From an uncultured Clostridium sp. (lineage in GTDB: Bacteria; Bacillota; Clostridia; Clostridiales; Clostridiaceae), in NCBI GenBank assembly GCA_900547475.1, contig URGW01000009.1, positions 24,224-88,223 of the forward strand: 64,000 nucleotides of DNA. Reading direction: 5' to 3'. The notes under the pieces were generated by a model. It did no database searches, was not told the origin of the DNA, and was given only the letters and a program-made list of their open reading frames with translations. How positions within the stretch are numbered: position 1 is the first letter of the stretch; each line of letters begins with the position of its first letter. The position numbers and the translations under genes are program-made. Below are positions 52,032-58,794 of the stretch, piece by piece.

Positions 52032-52307
52032 ATGAAATTACCAAAATATAAAAGAGAATATTGCTGTGATGAATGTGGATTAATATGGTTTGCTGAAACT
52101 ACAACATCGAATTCTACAGTTTGTCCAGAGTGTGGAAATAGTAATAGAAAAGGACTTATATATGCTTGTGATAGTATGGCTTATGCATATGCCTATAATT
52201 CTATAGTAGAAATGTTAAGGGAAAAAGGTAAAGAGATTCATTTTCATGAGGAACACCCTAAACATCAAAAAGAGCATATGAATAATTTAATGAGAGGTAA
52301 TTGTTAA
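52032..52307 (+). CDS. zinc-ribbon phage protein
   Basis: The 91-residue protein has a four-cysteine zinc ribbon (CCDECGLIW ... CPECGNSN, about 10-42) followed by a helical, His-rich part (IHFHEEHPKHQKEH) that could bind further metal. Function unknown. RBS GGAGGAA. Confidence 0.68.
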   Translation: MKLPKYKREYCCDECGLIWFAETTTSNSTVCPECGNSNRKGLIYACDSMAYAYAYNSIVEMLREKGKEIHFHEEHPKHQKEHMNNLMRGNC

Positions 52308-52330
52308 TGATAGTGAATACAAGTAGTTTA

Positions 52331-52406
52331 TTTGAATAAAAGAGAGGTGAAACCATGGCAAAGTTAAGCAATGAAGTTATTGATGGACAAGTATCAATAT
52401 TTGATT
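52331..52406 (+). repeat. duplicated gene start, copy 2
   Basis: The second copy of the RBS and start module found at 51389-51464. The conserved block includes AGAGGTGAAACC before ATG and the codons for GQVSIFD. Confidence 0.8.
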
Positions 52407-52684
52407 GTGAAACTAAAGAAAATAAAATAACAGATATGCAACAGAAAACTATAGATAAAGTTCTAGGAGAGAATACAGGTACAGAAGTATTTCTTTATGA
52501 AAGTGGAGTGGTAGGGGTTATAGCAGATGATGATCCGGAAATAATTATACCACAAGGAGATATTAGTAAAGCATTTAAACCAAAGGAGACAAGGAAAACT
52601 TATCTAATACGTGAAGATGGATATATATTAGCAATAGCCGTAGGAGAAGAAAGAAAGGGAGAAAGAATAAAATGGAGGGAATAG
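52355..52684 (+). CDS. hypothetical protein with N-terminal QVSIF motif, copy 2
   Basis: The 109-residue protein opens KLSNEVIDGQVSIFD like the 51413 gene, then continues with an unrelated part (TEVFLYESGVVGVIADDDPEIIIPQGDISKAF ... YLIREDGYILAIAVGEERKGE). QVSIF again sits at residues 12-16. The C-terminal part is beta-rich and unknown. Confidence 0.65.
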   Translation: MAKLSNEVIDGQVSIFDCETKENKITDMQQKTIDKVLGENTGTEVFLYESGVVGVIADDDPEIIIPQGDISKAFKPKETRKTYLIREDGYILAIAVGEERKGERIKWRE

Positions 52685-52686
52685 GA

Positions 52687-53088
52687 ATGAAGAAAATTGA
52701 ATTATATTTATATGAGGATTTTAAAGATATATTAACAGAATGGGATGAAGTAAAAGTTTATAGAACTTTGTTTGTAGTTGATGATGTTAAGTTGTGGGAT
52801 AGAGCAATAAAAATAGATGGTAAGTTTTATTCAGTATGCTGTTCACAAGGGAATAAATATAAGATTAGAGAACTTGAACAATTCGATATTGAAGAAGAAG
52901 AGAATTGGGATACAAGCGAAATTAAATGTCCTATTTGTGGATATGAAAAAAGTGATAGTTGGGAGTATGATTCAGATTATGGAGAAATTGAATGTGGAGG
53001 TTGTGGTGCAACTTTAGAATGGAGTAGAGAAGTAGAAGTATCATATTCGACAGAAGTTAAAAAAGTTATGGAACCATTAAGCTTATAG
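52687..53088 (+). CDS. zinc-ribbon hypothetical phage protein
   Basis: About 133 residues with two CxxC pairs, CPICGYEK and CGGCGATLEW, near residues 85-115. ATG 52687 follows GGAGGGAATAGGA inside the end of the previous gene; the frame is open from 52672, but that would include the RBS. Function unknown. Confidence 0.62.
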   Translation: MKKIELYLYEDFKDILTEWDEVKVYRTLFVVDDVKLWDRAIKIDGKFYSVCCSQGNKYKIRELEQFDIEEEENWDTSEIKCPICGYEKSDSWEYDSDYGEIECGGCGATLEWSREVEVSYSTEVKKVMEPLSL

Positions 53089-53134
53089 TTACAACGAATG
53101 ATTTGAAATTATTGCGAAGAAAGGGAGGTATAAA

Positions 53135-53317
53135 ATGTTATTGCTAAAAAGAGAAGAATTAGAGTATGTTTTCGATAATGAAGAACAAGCAATTGAAATG
53201 TTAAAAGAGTTAAAAGCTGATAAATATGTAATTTCAGCAGATACAAGAAAAGATTTTAGATTTGATATTTGTAAATGGGCTTATATTGTTTATGCTTCGA
53301 AAGTTATAAAACTATAA
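53135..53317 (+). CDS. small hypothetical phage protein (60 aa)
   Basis: A 60-residue mixed helix-strand protein starting MLLLKREELEYVFDNEEQAIEMLKELK, with a good RBS GGGAGGT. No family recognised. Confidence 0.55.
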   Translation: MLLLKREELEYVFDNEEQAIEMLKELKADKYVISADTRKDFRFDICKWAYIVYASKVIKL

Positions 53318-53378
53318 TTCGAAATTCAAAAATATTGTTGTCAAATTAAAATATTGTGAGTTAGATGGAGGGGTATAA

Positions 53379-53753
53379 GTGAGAAAAATACAAGTTGAAA
53401 GAATGAATAAAATTAATGAATTGATTGAAGTTATAGCTAACACAGATAGAAAATTTTTTTCTAATAGTAATAAAGATAGTATTGATAAATTTATAGAAGG
53501 TAAAACAACAGTATTCTTCTATGATGCTTATTTAGATAAAAAAATAAGTTTAACTTATAAAAATAGGCATAATTTTAGTCATGGTGGTACGTTGTGGGGA
53601 TTAGTTAATGATTTTAAGTCTTGGATATTAAATGGTAAACCATCAAATGGAGAAAATGGATACGGAGGATTATATTGTCCACATTGGGGGTATAGCGAAG
53701 AAGGACAATTAAGAGTTATAGAAAAGGCTAAGGAAATTGGATATTTAAATTAG
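53379..53753 (+). CDS. hypothetical phage protein (124 aa)
   Basis: GTG start after TGGAGGGG. The protein has a helical start and a glycine- and tryptophan-rich C-terminus (GGTLWGLVNDFKSWILNGKPSNGENGYGGLYCPHWGYSEEGQ). No family recognised; the C-terminal third looks like a conserved small-fold region of clostridial phages. Confidence 0.58.
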   Translation: MRKIQVERMNKINELIEVIANTDRKFFSNSNKDSIDKFIEGKTTVFFYDAYLDKKISLTYKNRHNFSHGGTLWGLVNDFKSWILNGKPSNGENGYGGLYCPHWGYSEEGQLRVIEKAKEIGYLN

Positions 53754-53796
53754 AGAACAATTCAAAATCACTGTTCGTTAAGGTTGGAGGTAAAAA

Positions 53797-54003
53797 ATGA
53801 ATTTTGTAAAAACAGGATATAAACCATCAAAGATTCAAGCACAAAGAAATAGGATTGTAACTATTTCAAAAAAGTTAGAATTAAGTTGGATATTTGATAA
53901 TGAAGTGAATGAATACTTAGAACAAGGATGGAAACTAGATAGAATCGAAACAGTTAAGAAAGATAATGATATTTTATTAATTGGATTCTTAAAAAGGTAT
54001 TAA
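53797..54003 (+). CDS. small hypothetical phage protein (68 aa)
   Basis: A 68-residue protein ending NEYLEQGWKLDRIETVKKDNDILLIGFLKRY. The EYLxxGWKL pattern recalls DUF1737-type small proteins, but I hold this loosely. RBS TGGAGG. A weak hairpin GAACA/TGTTC lies just before it. Confidence 0.55.
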   Translation: MNFVKTGYKPSKIQAQRNRIVTISKKLELSWIFDNEVNEYLEQGWKLDRIETVKKDNDILLIGFLKRY

Positions 54004-54104
54004 GCTAAATTCAAAAAAAGATAGAGAATAGAAGTAAATCCAGATAATATTATATACTTCTATTCTCATAAGATAATCAAATTCAATTAAAGGAGGAGAA
54101 GGAC

Positions 54105-55166
54105 ATGGAGAACTTAAATTATAGAAATTGCAATGAGGAAGTAACTGTAAAATTAATAGGAAAATTAACAATGGAGTTACCAGAGCTAGAGGTTAATCTA
54201 CCAAAACAGTTAGAGATAAAAAGATTGGTAGAAGAAGTTTTATATGGATATGAGGTTACTACAAAAGAAACAGCATTAGTAACAAGTGATCTTGAAGATA
54301 GAATAAACTATTTTCTAGCAACTAAAAAGCTTGAAGGTTTATCAGAAGCAACTTTAAAGAATTATAGATATAACTTAAGAAAATTATGCAATTTCTTTAA
54401 TAAGCCAGTATCTATGATTACAAGTGCTGATATTAAAATGTTCATGTATTCTGAAAGTAGTACTAAGTCACCAGCTGGAATGAACACATTTATGACACCT
54501 ATTAAATTATTCTTTGCATGGCTTCAAAATGAAGAGTTTATTATTAAGAATCCATGTTCTTCAATAAAACCAGTTAAGGAGCCTAAGCGAGAAAAGAAAC
54601 CTTTGAATGAAGAACAAGTTGAAATGTTAAGAGATTGTATGCTTAGTAGACGAGATAGAGCAATATTAGAATTCTTTTTAAGTACAGGTTGTAGAGTAGC
54701 TGAAGTTGGCAATGTTAAGGTAAGAGATTTAGATATGACACATAAGACTTTGTTAGTCATAGGGAAAGGTAACAAGGAAAGAAGAGTATATTTTACAGAA
54801 AGATGTAAAAGAGCAATACTAAATTATCTTAGAGAACGTGAAGAGCAAGGAATAATGAGTGAATATTTATTCTGTTCTTCAAAAGCACCAAAGAAAAAAT
54901 CAATAAATAAAGAACCATATAAGAAATTAAATAATAGAGGTTATCAAGTTATTGTTGATAAGATGCAAAAAATGGCCAATATAGAAATGAGAATTACTCC
55001 ACATACACTAAGGCATACTTTTGCAACATTTGCTTTAAGAAGTGGTATGAAGCCAGAAGTGATCCAGCAAATTTTAGGTCATAACGATGTAGGATTAACT
55101 TTAAGAGTATACGCACGTGTAGCACAAACAGATATTGAATATTCTTATAGAAAATTAGTTTCGTAA
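54105..55166 (+). CDS. second tyrosine recombinase, XerC/D-like
   Basis: The 353-residue protein has an N-terminal core-binding SAM-like domain (about 65-150) and a complete catalytic domain: Arg197 (TGCRVAE), His300/Arg303 (HTLRHTFAT), His326 (LGHND) and Tyr336. It lacks the arm-binding domain of the border integrase and is more Xer-like. In the middle of the early operon it may resolve phage concatemers or invert a segment, rather than integrate. RBS AAGGAGGAG. Confidence 0.9.
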   Translation: MENLNYRNCNEEVTVKLIGKLTMELPELEVNLPKQLEIKRLVEEVLYGYEVTTKETALVTSDLEDRINYFLATKKLEGLSEATLKNYRYNLRKLCNFFNKPVSMITSADIKMFMYSESSTKSPAGMNTFMTPIKLFFAWLQNEEFIIKNPCSSIKPVKEPKREKKPLNEEQVEMLRDCMLSRRDRAILEFFLSTGCRVAEVGNVKVRDLDMTHKTLLVIGKGNKERRVYFTERCKRAILNYLREREEQGIMSEYLFCSSKAPKKKSINKEPYKKLNNRGYQVIVDKMQKMANIEMRITPHTLRHTFATFALRSGMKPEVIQQILGHNDVGLTLRVYARVAQTDIEYSYRKLVS

Positions 55167-55181
55167 AAGAAGGTGTATTAA

Positions 55182-55286
55182 ATGGACAAGCTAATATTAA
55201 TATTCTTTATAGTAGATATAATAATAACAATTTTACAGTTGATTATATGTGTAAAAATATCAAAAAAACATGAGATTATGAAGTGA
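55182..55286 (+). CDS. small membrane peptide (34 aa)
   Basis: A 34-residue peptide with one membrane helix (LILIFFIVDIIITILQLIICV) and a basic tail (KISKKHEIMK). RBS AGAAGGTG lies 6 bases upstream. It sits between the second recombinase and the RemA-like gene. Confidence 0.5.
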   Translation: MDKLILIFFIVDIIITILQLIICVKISKKHEIMK

Positions 55287-55296
55287 GGTAATAAAA

Positions 55297-55536
55297 ATGG
55301 GAAGATTTATAAATGCTGGATATGAAAATAATGTGAATGTAGATAAAGTAGTAGCTGTATTAAATTCAGATTCAGCTCCTGGAAGAAGATTAATAAAAAA
55401 TGCTAGAGAGTCACAATTATTATTAGATGCAACAGAAGGAAATAAGACATTAGCAATAATTGTTACTGAAAGTGGGCATGTAATTACATCAGCATTTAGA
55501 GCAGAAACATTAAGAAAGAGAATTGATGAATGTTAA
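55297..55536 (+). CDS. RemA/DUF370-family DNA-binding regulator encoded by the prophage
   Basis: The 79-residue protein matches the RemA fold along its length: RFINAGYENNVNVDKVVAVLNSDSAP, then RRLIKNARESQLLLDATEGNKTLAIIVTESGHVITSAF. RemA is a small DNA-binding regulator of matrix genes in Bacillus, normally encoded once in the chromosome near gmk. Finding one in a phage operon suggests either a phage promoter regulator or interference with host RemA. RBS GAGGTAA. Confidence 0.8.
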   Translation: MGRFINAGYENNVNVDKVVAVLNSDSAPGRRLIKNARESQLLLDATEGNKTLAIIVTESGHVITSAFRAETLRKRIDEC

Positions 55537-55595
55537 AAATAAGAAAAATATAGAAAAATATATAAAAATAATAGAAATGATTAAATAAATATTGG

Positions 55596-55648
55596 AATAG
55601 CACCAAAAATGTTAAAAGTTATCCTTAAACGTAAGGTGCTATTTTTTC
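55596..55648 (+). terminator. terminator of the early operon
   Basis: AATAGCACC (55596-55604) pairs with GGTGCTATT (55635-55643) and six T follow; CCTTA-AACG-TAAGG inside forms an alternative inner hairpin. It separates the early block from the late-regulator block. The following 55649-55781 carries no gene and probably the next promoter. Confidence 0.85.
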
Positions 55649-55781
55649 CTAAATATATTAAGATATTTATATACAAATCGGAAATAACACGAAGTTCGTA
55701 GGGATATTGCTTATTAAAATTTTAAAATGTCCACTTTGAATGGGTTGGGGTAAACTATATCATTTTTTAGGAGGGATAGGT

Positions 55782-56135
55782 ATGAATAAAGAGTTGGTAG
55801 GACAACTATATTGCAATGGATTAAATGCGAGAGAAATTTCAGAACAGTTAAATGTAAATAAAACTGCTGTAAATAAATGCATACAAAGAAATTTTAAAGA
55901 TTTTAAATCTATTCACTTAAAAAATAGAAAGCATCTAAAGTTTTATGAAAATGAGGTAAGAAAAATAACAAAATATGAAAGTAAGCAGTATATGAGTGAT
56001 AAAACTTTTATATTAAAAAATAGATCTCTCTATGAAACTAAAGAAGATGGAGATATAGTGTTAAAAAAGAATATAGATTGTGCAATTCCTTGGGATGTAC
56101 CAAGAAGATTGATAAATGAGTTTAAGAGTTGTTAG
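55782..56135 (+). CDS. HTH protein, possible late-gene regulator
   Basis: About 117 residues. The N-terminus is a homeodomain-like HTH (VGQLYCNGLNAREISEQLNVNKTAVNKCIQRNF); the rest is basic and helical and ends PWDVPRRLINEFKSC. Its place right after the early terminator and before the packaging genes suits an activator of late genes, which is an inference. ATG 55782 follows GGAGGGATAGGT. Confidence 0.62.
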   Translation: MNKELVGQLYCNGLNAREISEQLNVNKTAVNKCIQRNFKDFKSIHLKNRKHLKFYENEVRKITKYESKQYMSDKTFILKNRSLYETKEDGDIVLKKNIDCAIPWDVPRRLINEFKSC

Positions 56136-56177
56136 AAATAACAGCTCTTTTATTATGTTTAAAATGGAGGGATAGTA

Positions 56178-56348
56178 ATGAAGATTGGAATAATTATAAA
56201 AGAAAGTTGTCCAGAGCGTTATGAAAGGTTAAGAAAAATTAGAGGTGAAAATAAAAAAGAAAATCTGACAGAGAAAGATATTAAGGAATTAATGCATCAT
56301 TCATCATATAGGAGAAGTAGACGAGGAGCTATTAAGCAGGTGAGGTAA
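56178..56348 (+). CDS. small basic protein (56 aa)
   Basis: A 56-residue protein rich in Lys/Arg (RYERLRKIRGENKKENLTEKDIKELM ... RRSRRGAIKQ). RBS GGAGGGA. Its stop shares one base with the start of the next gene, pointing to coupled translation. Function unknown. Confidence 0.55.
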   Translation: MKIGIIIKESCPERYERLRKIRGENKKENLTEKDIKELMHHSSYRRSRRGAIKQVR

Positions 56349-57001
56349 TGGTGGAAGAAAAAATAAGAGAATGGGAGAAAGGTTCTGCAAATCCTATTCC
56401 AGATTCTAAATATGAAAGATATAAAGAAAAGCTGGTTGAATTAAGTAAAGAATATCCAGAAAGAAATTTAATGTTATTTTTACTTGCTAGGGCAACAGGA
56501 TATAGAATGCAAGACATAATAACATTAACAGTTGGAGAAATAAAAGATGCATTAGATAAAGGGTACTTTGAAATCCAGGAACAAAAGCAATATAAACAAT
56601 GGCAAAGTGAAGTTGTTAAGAATCCTAATAGGAGAAAACCAAAGAAAAGAGTTGCAGAAATTGGACCATCACTAGAAAAGCATTTAAAGCAATATCTTAA
56701 AGGAAAGAAAAGGTCAGAGTTTGCATTTCCTAGTAGAAAAGGGAAAGGGAATGAAGCTTTAACACAAAAATCTTTTAGTGATAAGTTAAAAGAAGTTGGA
56801 GAAGCTATTGGATTAGAGCATATAACAGGACATAGTCCAAGAAAAACATATGCTACTAAAATCTATACTGAAACTAATGGTAATTTAGAAGCAGTAAGAA
56901 TAGCACTTGGACATAAGAGTATAGAGGAAACTAAAAGATATTTAGGATTAAAAGAACAAATGGCAAAAGATGCTGCAAGAATAGCTGATACAGGAATATA
57001 A
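56348..57001 (+). CDS. third tyrosine recombinase, catalytic domain only
   Basis: The 217-residue protein has only a catalytic-type domain: Arg53 (ATGYRMQDI), His162/Arg165 (HSPRKTYAT), His189 (LGHKS) and Tyr198 (KRYLG). There is no core-binding domain, though the first 35 residues could be a remnant. Similar short integrase-like proteins occur just before the packaging genes of clostridial phages, where they may act as regulators or in DNA resolution. RBS GCAGGTGAGG. Confidence 0.83.
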   Translation: MVEEKIREWEKGSANPIPDSKYERYKEKLVELSKEYPERNLMLFLLARATGYRMQDIITLTVGEIKDALDKGYFEIQEQKQYKQWQSEVVKNPNRRKPKKRVAEIGPSLEKHLKQYLKGKKRSEFAFPSRKGKGNEALTQKSFSDKLKEVGEAIGLEHITGHSPRKTYATKIYTETNGNLEAVRIALGHKSIEETKRYLGLKEQMAKDAARIADTGI

Positions 57002-57278
57002 GATTAAATTACTGTTTAGAGGTTAAATCAGTAAAAAAAGAAATGGTACTTATTTAAGGGATAAATAAAAAATTATTACTAATATATGTACTTAAAAAAT
57101 GGTATGCGTAATCGTCACCTATATTACTGATTGAATAAAAAAATAGAAAAGTAGTTTAAAGTTAGTATTTTCAATGGGTACAGGCTATTTTTATTTTGAA
57201 TTTTAAAAATGAAAATTTAAAGCTTAAAAAAATAAAAAGCCATGAAAAATGAAATGGCCACAAAAAGGAGGTGAAAAA
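57002..57278 (+). other. non-coding gap before the packaging genes
   Basis: About 277 AT-rich bases with no coding signal. Visible elements are ACTG...CAGT near 57011-57033 and an inverted repeat GCCAT/ATGGC at 57239-57257 that ends close to the next RBS. A late promoter is expected here but I cannot point to one confidently. Confidence 0.5.
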
Positions 57279-57758
57279 GTGGGAAGAAAATCAGTTGATG
57301 AAATTATTGAAAGTAACCTAACACAAGTAATATCAATGCTTAAGGACGGTTGCAAGGATAAAGAAATCATAGAGTTTTTAGGGATATCAAGAAGTGCATG
57401 GAAGGCCAAAAAAAATAATAATTCAAAACTTAAGCAGGCAATAGATGAAGTTAAGGAAGCTAGAAATGAGCAAGTAGAAGATGCTTTATTTAAATGTTGT
57501 ACAGGCTATCATTACTATGAAGATGTTGCTACAAAAGTTAAAGAAGAGACATTAACCGAAGATGGAACTGTTCTTGTAAAAGAAGATGTAAAGATATCTA
57601 AAGTTAAGAAGTTTGCTAGACCAGATGTTAATGCTCAAAAGTATTGGTTAAACAATAGAAAGAAAGCATCATGGAAAGATGATCCTAACAAAGTGGAGAA
57701 TGATAAGAAGGCATTGAAGCTTAAAGAAAAAGAGGTTAACAGTAAGGTGATTATATAA
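57279..57758 (+). CDS. HTH protein, phBC6A51/small-terminase-like
   Basis: About 159 residues with an HTH (DGCKDKEIIEFLGISRSAWKAKKNN, about 20-45) and the conserved part ALFKCCTGYHYYEDVATKV ... PDVNAQKYWLNNRKKASWKDD. This is the phBC6A51-type phage protein, related to small terminases. Because a P27-type small terminase follows, it may be an accessory packaging or regulatory protein. GTG 57279 follows AAGGAGGTG; the frame is open from 57249. Confidence 0.75.
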   Translation: MGRKSVDEIIESNLTQVISMLKDGCKDKEIIEFLGISRSAWKAKKNNNSKLKQAIDEVKEARNEQVEDALFKCCTGYHYYEDVATKVKEETLTEDGTVLVKEDVKISKVKKFARPDVNAQKYWLNNRKKASWKDDPNKVENDKKALKLKEKEVNSKVII

Positions 57759-58192
57759 TGTTGTACAAGCGTTGTAGTGGATGTGGCAAGAGAGTACCTA
57801 GCAATAAGACTTGTAAATGCCAAATATATAATGCAAGAGAAAGGTACAAAGAATATAACTCAAGAAGAAACGATAAAGAAGAGCAAATGTTTTATAGGAG
57901 CAAAGAATGGGTTAAGTGTAAGGAGCATAGGCAAATAGAATTACTTTATATTGATTGGTATGAATATTATACGAAAGGTAATGTAGTACAAGGCTATACA
58001 TTACATCATATTGATGAATTAAAAGAATATAAAGAAAGAGGATTAGATAGAAGTAATTTAATATATCTAACACAAGCTAATCATATAAAGGTTCATAAAG
58101 ATTATTTGAAGTCAGATAAAGATAAATATAATACTAAAAAAATATTATTTGAATGCTTAAAGAGAGCAAAAAAAGATTTTGGTATAGGATAA
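57758..58192 (+). CDS. HNH endonuclease of the packaging module
   Basis: The 144-residue protein has a zinc-knuckle-like start (CSGCGKRVPSNKTCKC) and the HNH core YTLHHIDELKEY ... DRSNLIYLTQANHIKVH. HNH proteins encoded beside terminase in HK97-like phages assist terminase cleavage at cos. It shares a base with the previous stop, and a GC-rich palindrome, the likely cos region, follows within 20 bases. Confidence 0.9.
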   Translation: MLYKRCSGCGKRVPSNKTCKCQIYNARERYKEYNSRRNDKEEQMFYRSKEWVKCKEHRQIELLYIDWYEYYTKGNVVQGYTLHHIDELKEYKERGLDRSNLIYLTQANHIKVHKDYLKSDKDKYNTKKILFECLKRAKKDFGIG

Positions 58193-58203
58193 ATAAAATT
58201 TAT

Positions 58204-58219
58204 ATACCCCGGGGAGTAT
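58204..58219. other. candidate cos (packaging) site
   Basis: ATACCCCGGGGAGTAT centres on the perfect palindrome CCCCGGGG (58207-58214), striking in this AT-rich sequence. It lies between the HNH gene and the small terminase gene, where cos sites of this phage group are found. CAAAG-C-CTTTG nearby (58245-58255) is a further symmetric element. The cleavage position cannot be read from sequence alone. Confidence 0.5.
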
Positions 58220-58321
58220 GTAAAAAAATTTATAGAAGCATTCCAAAGCCTTTGTGCCTAGCCAGTCAGATAAAATTCCCAAAATGAAATTTTTAAAAAT
58301 TGGAAGGAGGTAAATTTAAAA

Positions 58322-58792
58322 ATGGCAAGACCATGCAAGAGTATTGAAGGGCAAAGTAGACATAATTCAAAAGAAGAGATTGAAAAAAGAAAAGAAGCTG
58401 AAAATAAATTAAAGGGATTAGCTGATAAAATAGAATTTCCTCCAGAGTATTTAAGTTATGATCAAAAGAAAATATATAAAGAAATTTTTGAAGAATTAAA
58501 AGCAAGTCAAATTTTAAGTAATTTGGATGTTTATATTTTAGCATCATGTAGTATTGCAATAGATAGATTACAGGTCATTGAAACAATAATAAATAAAAAT
58601 CCTAAAGCAATAATGAATAAAGACTTAATGAGTGCAAAGGATAAATACAATAAGGATTTCTATAGATGTTGTAATGAACTTTCATTATCTCCACAAAGTA
58701 GAGCTAAGTTTGGAAGCTTATCACTAAAGGCAAAAGATGAAAATGAAGATGCTGTAATAAAGGCATTAATGGATGATGAGGAAGATGAATAA
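58322..58792 (+). CDS. terS: phage terminase small subunit, P27 family
   Basis: The 156-residue protein fits the P27 family: a basic N-terminus, then IEFPPEYLSYDQKKIYKEIFEELKASQILSNLDVYILASCSIAIDRLQ and the later YNKDFYRCCNELSLSPQSRAKFGSL. It recognises the packaging site and regulates the large subunit. RBS GGAAGGAGG. terL starts two bases after its stop. Confidence 0.92.
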   Translation: MARPCKSIEGQSRHNSKEEIEKRKEAENKLKGLADKIEFPPEYLSYDQKKIYKEIFEELKASQILSNLDVYILASCSIAIDRLQVIETIINKNPKAIMNKDLMSAKDKYNKDFYRCCNELSLSPQSRAKFGSLSLKAKDENEDAVIKALMDDEEDE

Positions 58793-58794
58793 TA

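Noticed and set aside
58293..58559. Minus-strand reading frame across the small terminase gene
   Set aside because: It overlaps a confident coding gene on the other strand, is full of AT-driven Leu/Tyr/Phe codons, and has no RBS.
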